Source: Gloeophyllum trabeum ATCC 11539 (Eukaryota > Basidiomycota > Agaricomycetes > Gloeophyllales > Gloeophyllaceae). From it: a DNA stretch of 64,000 nt. Under the pieces are notes generated by a model. It was not told where the DNA came from. It did not search any database and worked only from the letters and a program-made list of their open reading frames with translations. Below are positions 1-12,282 of the stretch, in pieces. The stretch is taken from positions 581,599 through 645,598 of the forward strand of contig NW_006920413.1 in assembly GCF_000344685.1 (NCBI RefSeq), in the 5' to 3' direction. How positions within the stretch are numbered: position 1 is the stretch's first letter; each line of letters begins with the position of its first letter. The position numbers and the translations under genes are program-made.

Positions 1-2682
1 ACCTTTTCGCATGAAACTTGGCACCACCCAGGCATCGGGGTCATGAGTTGACGTCCTGGTGTGAGACAGCACCTGCTCTGCACGGCCTCCCTTATGCTTC
101 AAAGATTCCTGAACCGATGCCGGAGTGATGGCCCGTTTAAAGCTACTGGAAGATCTGGCCCGAGAAGCTTTTGAATCCCGGTCCGCATTCGAGGGCTTGG
201 TGTCAATGAACACGTCCGGGCTCGAAGGCAAGATGGGGACATCTGACGACCGGGGAGGGGCGAATACCGGCGGCAACCCATCGCTCCTTTGCCGAACTCT
301 CGAGATGCTAGGGCCACTCGTAGGCGGAGATATAGGGTGCTTGCTGAAGGACCGCTGAGATAGACGAGGCTACACATAGTGAGCTAACTATTTCGAATCA
401 TGAACAACCATGCTCACCTTTTGGCTTGCCTCACGTGCCAACGTAGCAAGGGTCTCCCGATCATCCGAAGAATAGCCATCATCTTCACGCCCAATGTGCG
501 CATGGGGGGCTGCTGTGGGACGCTTACAATCGCGAGCGGGAACGTCTGGATGGTCTTCGATCGGCCCCTCGAGCTCCAGCTCCTCCGTCGCCTGAGGGTA
601 GCCCATTCCATCGACGTCAGGAGACATCTCTTGTCGCACAGAAACTACTTCAGCCTGGACGTCGTTTCCTTCGGAATGGTGCTGACTATCGCGAGTCATC
701 TCGGGCGAGGACCGGTCTCCCTCATAGCCACGGTCACCCCCCACCACACTGGCACCGTTGGGGGGAAGCACCTGAGCCGAGGGCGCGGCAATTCGCCCCC
801 GGTCCAACCCAGCAAGAATATTGCTCTGCGATAACGAGGCAGCACCCTGCGACTGACTCTGCGATTGCGTAAACCTCATGGAACCACTACCAGATCCCGA
901 AATGTCAGAGTTTGGCACGAGAATCCGCTCGGGACCCGAGGCATTGGGGTCGCGGGGGCGTGGCGGAACAGGGTAGGGCACTTTCCTTGCACCGTGCTTC
1001 GGGAACACTATCGAAGGCGGGATATTTGTAGAGGTCTCGCGGGCCTGTTGGGAGTTGGCCGAAGGGATTTGGGAAGTGGAATGCTCGGGGTGTGTGGCGA
1101 GTGTTTGAGAAGCAGCACTGGGAGAGAGACGGCGGAAGTCACTTCTAGGTGGGTTGGAGGGTAGCCAAATGGATGGAGAACCACGTCGCTGCTCGTCTGC
1201 CTGGGCTAAATGGCTGAACTCGAAAGTATGGTCAAGACCAGCGTTTGCCGCGAGTTCATCTTCTTGATTCTGCTCAGGACTGCCGTGCACAGACGGCGAC
1301 CACTCCGATCGGGTGGGCGTGGTTGGTCGGCGGAAGGCGGCGTCAGTTCCATCAACTTCGACCTGAGAAGCGTCCGGCGGCGAGCTGGAACCTAAATCAA
1401 GTGCATGGCGTCGCTCTTCCCGAGCCCTATCAGTAAAAAGCATCGGATCATATGCGTTGTATTGGTCTCACTTGGTGGTGGCGTTCGACGGCGAGGGGAA
1501 GGGGCAGGGTCATCGACAGTGGGTTCCTCCCCCTGACGCTGACGCTGACTGGCACGGTCTGCCGTCGTGTTAGCTTCCTCAGTCAGTCTCTGAGAAATCT
1601 GTCCAATGGTAACTTCATTTGGCGGAGCCTTCAAGGCTGCTTTGACCGGATCGGGTACATATGCCCAACCGATGATATCTTCAGTATCAGCCGCCTTAAT
1701 ATACGACTGCCATCGACTTTAGTCAATATATGCGCCTTGATATACAAGATGAGATACGTACTTTCCAGCTACGTCTCCACAATTGCCCTACAGAAAGATC
1801 TGCTGTGCTGCGATGAGTGTTAAACGCCTCCCTTTTTGTTGTCGTTCGCGAAGATTCTTCCTTCTCCGCAGACTTGTGCTTCCGAGTGAGTATGTTATCA
1901 AGGGAGATCTTGACCCGACGGTCTTGAGCCTTCCCCTCTGCCCGGCCTTCCGGGGCCTCTTGCTCTTTCTCGATCTTCAGAATGTTCCTGCAGCACACCG
2001 TCTAGAATGGGGTTCGCAGAGGGAGTAGAGTGCAAATAATCCGGACTTACCCACCACCCCCATCCTGCTGCAGACCTTCCGTCCACCGTCTCACTTTATC
2101 AACCCCGCCCACGTCGCTCGGACTCCCCCACCGCGCCTCTGCCACGCTCCCAACCACCTCAATAAAGTCCACTTCGAGTGCTAGCCTGGCGTGCTTCGTC
2201 ATTCCTTTGACATTGCCGCCCAAGGGGACGCGGCTGAAGAAGGGGCGGAAGTCTTTGATTTTGACAAGAGCGTTACGCTGCTCCGTCAGTCTCCTACCCT
2301 CCGGTCCCACTGCACTGTCAAAGCACCGCGTTTGCATAGGATTCGAATATTAAACCCCCCTTTTTTCAGGTTTCGCAGTACAGGCGGGACTCACGCTCGG
2401 TATGTGCGGAGTGCCTCCGCGTTGATTCGCACCGGGATTGTGTGCTCTTTGTCGGATACAACTCCCCATATACATGAGTCTTCAGTGTCTTGGTTGTAGG
2501 TAAGGAACTGCGTGCAGAATAAATACTAGTAGACATCGCTAGAGAGAACTTTAACGCACCTCAATCAACTGCACTTTCTTATTCTTTGAATATTTCGGCA
2601 CGTTAGAGAGAAAGGCACCGTATGTTTCGCCAACTTCAGCGAGATATGCGTAGATCCACGGCGTACGGAGAGACTCGGACAT
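1..2682 (-). CDS. Shelterin TPP1/Est3-domain telomere protein (Tpz1/ACD-like), 3' end cut by the window edge
   Basis: The start ATG at 2682 gives MSESLRTPWIYAYLAEVGE. Exon 1 is 2682-2560, exon 2 about 2507-2395 and exon 3 begins near 2314. Several further exons follow, then a long one of about 1440-418, and a last visible exon from 369 into the edge (in frame, ending DAWVVPSFMRKG at position 1). The first roughly 190 residues read like the OB fold of TPP1/Est3 proteins: an N-terminal amphipathic stretch, then IWGVVSDKEHTIPVRI, then a conserved strand block KHARLALEVDFIEVVGS. The remainder is low complexity, rich in Ser, Gln, Pro and Arg, with a QSQSQSQ run, as expected for the long disordered linker of these proteins. 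Known role of the family: it bridges telomere-end proteins and recruits telomerase. The family call rests on the OB-fold pattern only and the C-terminus is missing. Confidence 0.7.
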
Positions 2683-3284
2683 GGTCGAAAGGCATGCGAC
2701 CGACCAGCTGGGGTGTGGCTGAGAGTGAAACTCGATTGACGCGCTCGCGTTCGGTCACGAGCTGCGATGACAGTGACGTGACTTCCTTGAGGGCTGCAAG
2801 CACTGTGATTGGCCTGCTGAACTTAGTATGCCCGGCTGGTGGCATAAACTCTCTCTTGCCGATTCCTCAACCACTGTCATCTCAAGTCAAGAGGTAGCGT
2901 CGGAGATTCCTTATCCGGATGCCAGTTTCGCATGGTTCACCAGTCCGGTCAGCAGCAGAACCACCCACAAATGTCCCTACTAAGACCATGCCATGACTGC
3001 GAACTGAAGCTCAAGCAGTACATGGCCATCCAGTCAAGCTCAGCCAGCAGGCAGCAACGTATTCCCCGACAAATGTAGGGCATACAGTAGAATTATATAA
3101 TCTTCCTCGTCTAGGGTCAAGCGGTATTATCGGTTACAGGGACATCAATAGAAACAGTCCTATCACCCGGGGCGCGGCTTGGCAGCTGTGTCTTCAGGTG
3201 ATGTTGTATCGCTGTCGTATTAGCTTTGTCATCCACAAGGATCAATAGCAAGCCGAAAGCTTTGACAGAGTTGGCTTCCGAGGC
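2683..3284. other. Intergenic region
   Basis: It lies between the TPP1-like start and the end of the cysteine-synthase gene, so it holds the promoter of the former and the 3' end of the latter. No coding signal or repeat is evident. Confidence 0.5.
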
Positions 3285-4657
3285 CTAGTCTAAAACAGCA
3301 TACTTCTTCAAGTGTCCCGGGATAGCATCCTCAAGTCCCTTCGCCTGCAGCCATTTTTTGGAGAACAGCCGACTCTGGTACCGGTACGCGCCATCGCAGA
3401 GAATGGTAGCCACGGTGGAACCTGCGGACCGTCAATTTCATTTCACGCAATTATAGGGAGGTGTCTGCTCACCTTTTCCCAGCTTCTGAGCCAGCTCGAC
3501 GGCGGCGACCACATTCAGCGCCGAACTGGCACCAAGGTACAATCCCTCTGTGTCCAGCATCTCATACACCATAGCAATGGACTTCTCATCCGGGATATGC
3601 AGCGCGCCAGAGACATCATTGACAAAGGTGCCCAAGTTATTCGTGATACGACCCTGACCAATGCCTGATTTGGATCCTCAGTTGTGGTATCTTGGCTGCG
3701 ATAAGCAGATCAACTCACCTTCTGTGATTGAACTGCCCGTCCGTTCCTTCAGCTTCCCCCCAGAGGTAATATAGCTATGCAGCACGCTCCCCGGCGGGTC
3801 CGCCAGCCACACCTGCGTCTTCCCGGCGCTCTTCTCCAACAGGTAGCGTCCAGTCCCCGCAAGCGTGCCACCCGTCCCCGTTGCGCATACGAACCCGTCT
3901 AACTTGCCCTCGGTCTGCTCCCAGATCTCGGGCCCGGTGGTTCTGTAGTGCGCTTCCGCATTCGCGGTGTTGTCGAACTGGTCCGTCCAGATCGCGTTGT
4001 CAAGCTCCCGTGCAAAGTCGCGCGCCTGGTGGTTGTAGTTCTTCGGGTTCTCGTACGCGACTGCCGGAACGGGGTACACCTCCGCGCCGAGCATGCGTAG
4101 GAGGTCGATCTTCTCTTGGCTCTGAGGACCATAGATGATGTCAATACGGATTTAGATGAGATGAACGGACGGGCTGATTTGACGCACCTGGGTGTTTGGC
4201 ATGAAGATCACGCACTTGTACCCCCGTGCTCGGCACACATGCGCGAGCCCAATACCAGTATTCCCGGCGGTACCTTCAACAACGGTTCCTCCTGGTTTTA
4301 TCCTTCCTTACCACACGAGGCAACTCCAGTAAGCCAACCAGCACTAGTTGACACACTGGTCTGCGTACCGTCCCCTCTTCTCCGCGTCCAAGACAATGCC
4401 TAGCGCAGCTCGGTCCTTGACGCTACCGCCTGGGTTCTGGAACTCCGCCTTGCCCAATATTCGACACCCCGTCTTTTCGGACAACGTCTTCAAATAAATC
4501 TAGGTTCATGTACACGGCTGGTCAGCACTGATCATGGTAGACGTGGAAGCTGAGCAGGACGTACAAGGGGCGTGTTCCCGACTGCTCCCGTAAAGCCATC
4601 CACTGGTCTTGACGTGAACGTCCTCTTGAAGATCTGTCGCCCGATCCCTGAAGACAT
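3285..4657 (-). CDS. Cysteine synthase-type PLP-dependent enzyme, probably mitochondrial
   Basis: A fold-type II PLP enzyme in at least five exons. The ATG at 4657 ([18 protein letters not shown]) starts a basic, Ser/Thr-rich leader typical of mitochondrial import, followed by [11 protein letters not shown], a GTACGT intron, and [15 protein letters not shown]. The Schiff-base lysine is in [10 protein letters not shown]. The substrate loop is [12 protein letters not shown] and the PLP-phosphate loop is [12 protein letters not shown]. The last exon ends [18 protein letters not shown] at stop 3285. The family makes cysteine from O-acetylserine and sulfide. This fungal subgroup carries a C-terminal extension ([15 protein letters not shown]) shared with bacterial CysK-like proteins of less certain substrate. 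Its true substrate could differ from O-acetylserine. An upstream in-frame TTG at 4720 is not used as the start. Confidence 0.88.
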
Positions 4658-5092
4658 GGTAGAGGAAGTGACCACCGGCAAGCAGCTGCGAGCAACATTA
4701 AAAGCCTCAGATTCATGCAAGGCGTCATCGTGAGCAGCAGATTCGCAATTTCTGCGGTTAGGTAATCACTGACATGCATTCCGAATTCGAAGTCCAGAAC
4801 GACGTTGCATCAGCGAGTTTCAATGCTGATGCGGTACTCGTATATGTTACACCCATCCATTAATTATCGTAGATAAACCCTGGCAAGAATGTAGAGTAAC
4901 CTGTACGGAGACGAAAGATAAGGGGGGAGGACGTATGGACGTTCAGTGTCCGTCATGCATAGGGGACGTCGTATGGGGCCATAAAGAGATCAGCAGACAA
5001 GTAGTATGGGTATCAACACAAGAGGGTAATTAGACTAGACAGACAGAGGCCGAAATCCAGGATGAGGGACATGGGGAACGAGATCAACGTAT
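4658..5092. other. Intergenic region
   Basis: Promoter side of the cysteine-synthase gene and downstream side of the Arf gene. Nothing else is recognised. Confidence 0.5.
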
Positions 5093-5919
<827 letters not shown>

Positions 5920-6468
5920 GATGGTTTATGCAGAACAGGTGAAGTAAAAGAGCGACGAGGGGGATGGGCGGCGAGGGGGCAAGGAAACACGTAGAGCTGG
6001 GAACGAAGTTGAAAGAACGTAGTCGGACCAGAATCTGGCGTTGTCTCAAGTCCACGTTCAACGGTCCAATATCGCCTTCGGAGGACCCGGGGCACCGAAG
6101 CGAGAGCCTACGGCAAACACCGGTATGGACTCCAGACACCTTTTTTCGGAGTCCACACCCACCTACATTATCAATATTTGCAAAAAGTCATCCGCTCAGG
6201 AATCACCTCTGGCCTGAATCAAGTTTGCCAAAATTCTGACGGACCCTCCATATATCAGCATACGAGTCTACGACATGATGGAACGTCTATACTCCATGAT
6301 CATCGAAGGGTTAAGTTACATAAATACACACGCATCTGAACCAGCAAGAATAATCAGCCAGGCTCCCCATCATGACAGCAAAAATCGCAACGCACCAAAG
6401 CACGGCCGGGTATACACGAACGTCGGATATCACACATTATAATACATAGACCACTCTCCCCGCCCAAG
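5920..6468. other. Intergenic region
   Basis: Upstream of the Arf start and downstream of the LRR gene stop. No further gene is seen. Confidence 0.5.
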
Positions 6469-8676
6469 CTAAGCCCGAGGCGACTCCAGCTGCGTCTGGC
6501 TGAACACCTTCAGCCACCCCTCCCCCATATCGCTTCGCAGCGCCTCTATCCGCGCGCGGAAGGCCTCGGCCTCCTTATGTGCGGCGTTCTCCCCGTCCTC
6601 ATCCGACCCAGCCGGCGGCTCGTACACCGATGCAGAGACGCGACCGCGCCGTAGTGCGGACTTAGACTTCCCTGAGATGGTCGCAGACCGTCGCGTCTGC
6701 GTAGGTTCTGGTTCGGTAACAGGTGGAAGAGCGGAGGGGGTGGGTGGGGATGCGAGGAAGACAGTAGAGACGGGCCGGGAGACGTAGGACGTTTGCGAGC
6801 GACTATGGCGTGAGCGGGGAGGCGGACGGGAAGGTAAGGTCGTCAGAGGGTTTGCCGCTGGAGCATCTCCTTCTTGCCCCTCCTTGCCTTTATCGCCTCC
6901 TTCTGGACTGGCAAGATCTCGCGTCTGGACCGAAGCGAGAGCCTTGCCCTCTGACATAGTCCGTCCATGCCCATGCTTCCGCCCTTCAATGCCATGCTCA
7001 CACTCGCCCTTCCCGTCCAGGTCCACAATCCTCTTATTCTTCTTCCGCCGATTCTTGCTCACTATCGCGGAAGACGCCGCGCCAAGATGCGGCGACGCAG
7101 TCTGCGACGACATCGATGACCCTACGGGAGACCGCACAGGACTCACGCTTGAGCCTTCCGCCCGTCTCGCAGGCGGGCTGAACGCGCTCCCGACAGGTAC
7201 CACGGGGGGTGAGTACGCCGTGGAGACAGGCCGCGAGCTCGACATCTGGACTGGCGGTGGACTTGTCATGAAGGACTTCTCGTAGAGCCCCGGAGGGCTC
7301 CCATCGAGCATGATCTCCTTGCCCTCCTTCCAGAAGTACTCGAAACACTTCACTCGGTAGTTCTCCTCAATCTCGACAAGCGGGTTCCCCTCGACCCAGA
7401 CCTGACTTATATTTGGGAGGGTCGCGAGCCGGCCGACCTCCGCGCTCTCTTCGATAAGGTTGTGCCTGAGGTCGACGCGCTCGAGCGCCATGAGACGTTC
7501 GAGTCCGCAAAGCGACTCCAACCTGTTGGACGCGAGGTTCAACGAGAGTACACTGCCCAGAACTTTGTAGATCCCGAGCACGGAGTCGATCATGTTATCG
7601 GAGAGGTTGAGTGAGCGGAGGTTGTACAGGGTCGACAACCCCTCTGGCACGGAAACGAGTAAGTTTGAAGAAAGGTCGAGGTGCATGAGAGACGTGAGGT
7701 AGGGCAGGGGTGCGGTAGGCAGGAATGTCAGCGCGTTATCGGCGAGACAGAGGTGCCGCAGGTTGGCCCATTTCGATGGGGCTAACTTGGGCGGCTGAGG
7801 ATCACTCTGCTTCGGTGTTGAGGGCTCCTCTTCGTCCTCTTCGTCGTGCTCTGTCACAGACTCAGGTAACGACGTACTGTAAAACGACGTCTGTCTTGTC
7901 GGGCCCAGGTGCCGGCGCCGTGTCCGGTTAACCGTCCCTTCCGCCCTTGCCTGATCGTCCAGAACAGCATTGATGAAAACGTCTGATACGTCCTCCAAAC
8001 CACTCCGTTTGATGGTCAAGCTCCACAAGCTCACCGCTAAACGATCCCACCCCAGCAGCGTCCTCGGGTCAATATCGACGCATTCCAAGCTCTGCAGGTT
8101 CTTGAACGCATAGAGTGGTAAGGCATTATCGTTCGGCGGCTCGTTCGCTAGTTCGGCTATGACCTTCGGACCCGGTGCGGTAAGGCACAAGGCGGGAAGC
8201 TTCGTGAACGCACTGTAGATGTACTTGAGCTCCGAGTCGAGCGACGGGGGCTCTGCCCGTCCCCACCACCCAGCACCGAGTGATAGTCGTGAGACAGCTG
8301 AGAGCGACGACCTGAAAGACGCAAGGGAGAGTGTCTCCGACTTGTCAGAGTTTGGGAATACATTGATATAGTTCATGGGCCGGCTTGCACCATCCACTTT
8401 GACGTCAAGCGAGCCTACATCCAGCCCAATCGCTTCCAGACGGATCAAGATGTAGAACAGGTGGTGAATGTCGAGAGTAAGGACCATCGGCTTCGCCGTC
8501 TGCTGAGAGCCATTGCCATCGAGCCCAAGCCAGGTGAGCGGGTTGAGAACGGATGATTCGGACGGACGTGGCGGTCGCCGTCGCAGGGGAAGCCCGCCCT
8601 GAGCCAGGTTGAGTTCATGTGTTCTGATGTATTTCGCGATGCGACGCAGGTAGTCGTCGCCGGGCTCGTGTTCCAT
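6469..8676 (-). CDS. Leucine-rich-repeat protein, STK11IP/nischarin-like
   Basis: A single uninterrupted reading frame of 735 residues from the ATG at 8676 (MEHEPGDDYLRRIAKYIR); the open frame extends further upstream without a better start. Residues about 1-290 form a conserved globular part with no motif I can name. About residues 315-470 carry five or six leucine-rich repeats (LRHLCLADNALTFLP, LMHLDLSSNLLVSVP, LRSLNLSDNMIDSV, VLSLNLASNRLESL, LERVDLRHNLIEES), closed by a cap-like NPLVEIEENYRVKCFEYFW. The last 250 residues are disordered, rich in Ser, Pro and basic residues (SKNRRKKNKRI). LRR proteins of this build act as protein-binding scaffolds. The STK11IP/nischarin comparison is by layout only. 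The partner and cellular role are unknown. Confidence 0.85.
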   Translation of the reverse strand: MEHEPGDDYLRRIAKYIRTHELNLAQGGLPLRRRPPRPSESSVLNPLTWLGLDGNGSQQTAKPMVLTLDIHHLFYILIRLEAIGLDVGSLDVKVDGASRPMNYINVFPNSDKSETLSLASFRSSLSAVSRLSLGAGWWGRAEPPSLDSELKYIYSAFTKLPALCLTAPGPKVIAELANEPPNDNALPLYAFKNLQSLECVDIDPRTLLGWDRLAVSLWSLTIKRSGLEDVSDVFINAVLDDQARAEGTVNRTRRRHLGPTRQTSFYSTSLPESVTEHDEEDEEEPSTPKQSDPQPPKLAPSKWANLRHLCLADNALTFLPTAPLPYLTSLMHLDLSSNLLVSVPEGLSTLYNLRSLNLSDNMIDSVLGIYKVLGSVLSLNLASNRLESLCGLERLMALERVDLRHNLIEESAEVGRLATLPNISQVWVEGNPLVEIEENYRVKCFEYFWKEGKEIMLDGSPPGLYEKSFMTSPPPVQMSSSRPVSTAYSPPVVPVGSAFSPPARRAEGSSVSPVRSPVGSSMSSQTASPHLGAASSAIVSKNRRKKNKRIVDLDGKGECEHGIEGRKHGHGRTMSEGKALASVQTRDLASPEGGDKGKEGQEGDAPAANPLTTLPSRPPPRSRHSRSQTSYVSRPVSTVFLASPPTPSALPPVTEPEPTQTRRSATISGKSKSALRRGRVSASVYEPPAGSDEDGENAAHKEAEAFRARIEALRSDMGEGWLKVFSQTQLESPRA

Positions 8677-8930
8677 TGCAAGCGTAGGCGTGCCCCACAG
8701 TGCTCTGGCGTTCTGGCAGGACGCCACCCGACCCGAGCGGCGCGTATCCGTGGGTACCGCGTGCAGAACGTGGCTAAGTTCTCGGAAGCAGTCTGGGCGT
8801 AGCGTGGCGCAGTGTGGCCCGAGCGAGTGAGAATTATAATTACGCACGAGAAAAGGAAAGAAAGAAATCGTATATTTGCTTCCCGAGAATACAAGATCAG
8901 TATCAGACTTACAACGGCCTGTACACCTCG

Positions 8931-11152
8931 CTAGCAAGGTTCTCTCTCATACCACGCCTCACTAACGTATCCCTTATCCGGCCCACGCACATCATACCCA
9001 ATCCCAAACTGCCCCACCTCATTTCCCTCAAAACAAAACCTATAAACAGGACTATACACATCCCTTACACAAAGGTGTTCGTTCCCTTTCGCAGTCCACC
9101 CGCCTTTGTCCTTATGCTCGTAGAACCACAACCCACTTTCGGAAGAGCCCCCGATGGCAATGTCGTGGAACCAATAATCAATCTCGCCTTCGTTCGGCGC
9201 AGAGCCAAACGCACCGCCCTTGACAAACCAAGCGGAGATGACATCTTCGGAGGGGTGGTACCGGTAGACGTATTTCCGATGGGCCTGGAAGGATATCCCC
9301 GTCGCCGTAGTGAATGTCCCCGACTCGTGATATAGGTACTCAAGGACCCCTCTTTCCGGCCCGCTGAATATCGCTATGGTGTTGCCCGGAACCTGACAGG
9401 CAGCAGGGTCTGCCGGTCGGCCCTTGGTAGAGTCCCCAGGGAGGGCAGACGGAGGTCGCAGGTGGAATGTAGCGGTCCCCTCAAACGTCCCGTCCATTCC
9501 ACCGGGCATATCATGCCTAATCACCCGGCTGACCTTCCAGCGACCGCTCCAGGACCTGAAGACCGCGCCCAACACCCACGCGCCCTCCTTTGACAGACGC
9601 AGAGTCCCAAGAACGTCTTGCTCGATCGCCTCCACATCCCCTGTCCTTTCTCGTGGATAGTTGCACGCAAGCACTTGGTCCGCCACAGCAGGGTCAGCTT
9701 CCTTGAACAGGGATAAACCCAGCAACCTCGCGTAGCCCTCGACGAGGCCACCATAGTCGCTATGCGGGAACTGGCGTTTACCGTCCCGCGTGAACTCCCG
9801 TACTCGGCGTTCCTTCTCCACGCCCTCTCTCATCTCTGCCTCTCTGGGCCACTCTTTCTCTCCCGCAATGAGCGCAGCGACGTATCGAGCCTGCATCTCT
9901 ATCACAGCAAAGTACGGCCCGCGATATAGTCCTACGAAGCCAGCTTGCAGGAGGTCTGCATGGAGGACAAGGCGGTGCGTGAGGAACGGGACTGAGAGGT
10001 TAGAGGGGTCGTACTCAAGAGCTTCTAGCGCGGAGGGTGGCAGATAGGGAAATTTGGTTGTGTATCCTGTTGCGAATATTATAGCGTCGATAGAGGATAT
10101 TTCTTCGCCAGTGGATAGATGCAGTGTAGACGTTTCAGCTTGTACAGACTCGAGTTTGGCCAGATGACGATGGATCGCTCCCGCTCGAAGACCCGAGACG
10201 TACATATCTGACACACCCACCCGAGGTGGATCATCAAAATTTGACGGGTGAGATAAAGGTGGACACAAGGTGGCCAAGTACTCGTGCTTCTTCCGGTTCA
10301 TCTCGACCGTCGGCTGCGTCTGCTCCTCCATACTCTTCCGAGTGGAGCGTCGATTGAAGACGACATCTGATGGTAGGAAGAAAGGTTTGTCTTGCAATTC
10401 AGCTTTGCTATCCGGAACATATCGCGGGATTGGATAGAAGGGCTGTGGGTGGATGTGGTGAACCTTCGAAGCGTAAGGGGACAGAGCGCCCGCAATTTCT
10501 GCAGCAGATAGGGAGCCGCCGATAACGGCTACCTTCCTACCCCGGTAGGTCTCGGCAGCAGGGAAGTTGGCGGAGTGGATCTGAGGGATCTGGGACTCGG
10601 CCATCCCTGGTATCGACGGTGTGAAGGGTGTCGAGAAAAATCCGCTCGCAAATATCACGTAGTCAAAGCGTTCGTCTTGGGATCCCGGAGTGACTTCGGT
10701 AAGAGTCGATGTTCTGACTATCCAGTTATCTTCTTCGAACTGAACAGTCTCCACTTTCGTCTGGAGTCTGATATCTTCCTTTCGTACATAGCGTTCAGCA
10801 TAACGATGAAGGTAGTCACCAACGTCCCCAGCATAGGGAAAAATATCCCTTCCTTGGGCGTCGAGCTTGTCCTTTGGCCAAGGGAAATCAGAGAAAGTAC
10901 AGGTAAGCCGCGAGACATTCGTCGACATCTCAGGCCTGTGGTAAGGGTGGTCCCTTGACCACAAGCCGCCCAGAGAAGCTGACAAGTCAAATATTGTGGG
11001 ATCTATATTCGGATATGCAGCGAGGTGTCGGTATGCAGCAAGTCCTGCTGTACCTCCGCCTTTCTGTCCGGTCAGTCATGAGGACAAGCACTACGCATCA
11101 GGGGAGTAGTACCAATTATCGCGACGCGCTTGCTCCCTGCGGTAGTTGTCAT
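8931..11152 (-). CDS. FAD-dependent monooxygenase (FMO/YUCCA type) fused to a C-terminal DUF6314-like domain
   Basis: Two exons. Exon 1 starts at 11152 (MTTTAGSKRVAIIG) and is joined by a short intron to GGTAGLAAYRHLAAYPN, completing the FAD-binding GGGTAG motif. Further family features follow: VAVIGGSLSAAEIA (NADPH-binding Rossmann motif), IHSANF near an FMO-like signature, and IIFATGYTTKFPYL (the ATG motif). After about residue 500 the protein changes character: DVLGTLRLSKEGAWVLGAVFRSWSG begins a beta-rich domain of roughly 180 residues that includes YWFHDI and HLCVRDVYSP, which resembles DUF6314. The oxygenase part would hydroxylate or Baeyer-Villiger-oxidise a small molecule using NADPH and O2; the substrate is unknown. 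An alternative in-frame ATG at 11278 would add 42 residues. The domain name DUF6314 is from memory of its pattern and should be checked. Confidence 0.85.
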
Positions 11153-11515
11153 GGCTCTTCGCAGTGCTAGGGAGGCCAGTCCCCCTTGTAAATGTCTAGT
11201 TGGATATAGCACTGCGGCGTTAGATGGTGGTTGATGGCAAAGAGCCGCCGGACGACTCGGACTGGGTGGGTGGCTCATGAGAACTTTGTAAAGTCACGTG
11301 CACTGGGAGATGCGATCTCAGATAAGATCGATATGAGTGGCGATGCAGCTTCTCATCATGGAGATCTGATCGAAGATCTGTTTGTGGATCCGGCTTTCAA
11401 ACTTCAAGAGGGGGGAGTATTAGGAAGCCGACTTGGCCAGCCGTGTACAACCGCTCGCACATAATAAATACAGGGAGGCCAATAGGCAATGTGTTTGGTT
11501 CATGAACCCACATTA

Positions 11516-12282
11516 TCATCCCTGAGCAACTGATCTTTCGACAGCCGGAGCAGGACTCGCAAATGCCCCCCTCCTCGTTCGCCGTACAAGAACCCAGATA
11601 AACTGCCAAATAATACCAACATACGGTGCAAAGAGCGGGAGAAAGGCAGACACGATGGTCACGACGGCGAGTTTCCGTGACGCAAAGCAGCGAAGAACGC
11701 TGACGCACGTCAGCACTGAAACTGCGATATCCGGGAGAGCCGACAGAATAATGAACACCGGATACGTGACAATATTCACGCGTCGCTGTACTTCATATAA
11801 GCATGAACTTGTCTGTTCCTTCAACGGCAGAGGCTCACCTCAAATTCCGTCCTGCCGAGGCCGGTGAAAGACCATCGCAGAGCTACGATGTAGAGGATGG
11901 CGAGGAACGCAAACGCTTTCGTAACAGTCTCTTGCAGTACCACCTCAACACTGAGCACCAGTCAATACGGGGTAAAGTCGTTTGAAACTCGAACAGCTCA
12001 CCCAAGAAACGCGAGAAGCTGTCCGTTGTGTACGTCAGTCATTCGTGGTCGCGGCACGGAGAAAAAAAAGGAAAGACTTACAACAGTCAACGTCACTTTG
12101 GTGGTGTCCGCCAGACTGCGCTGAAGGACGTCATAGTCGTCACAGTGCAGAGATCCCCAGGATGCCATCGACGGCAGCGCGTCTATGAGCGGCATGACGG
12201 ATCTGGAAACGGGCAAAATCATCGTGGTATTGCGACTCCAAGTACCGGCGCGCTCGAGGTTATCGTTCAATAAACTTGACAT
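11516..12282 (-). CDS. Small multi-pass membrane protein of unknown function
   Basis: Four exons with phase-consistent joins: the ATG at 12282 (MSSLLNDNLERAGTW), a GTAAGT intron into LLAFLG, a second short intron into VEVVLQETVTKAF, and a third (GTGAGC) into VQRRVNIVTYPVF. The stop is at 11516, giving about 200 residues. Hydrophobic segments are VTLTVLLAFLGVEVVL, FAFLAILYIVAL, YPVFIILSALPDIAVSVLT and LFAPYVGIIWQFIWVLV, so three or four membrane helices with a basic C-terminal tail (RRTRRG). I do not recognise the family. It lies upstream of the monooxygenase on the same strand, but nothing shows a functional link. Confidence 0.6.

Noticed and set aside
6843..8894. Many open frames antisense to or out of frame with the LRR gene
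   Set aside because: Shadows of a GC-rich coding strand; the LRR frame alone shows repeats.
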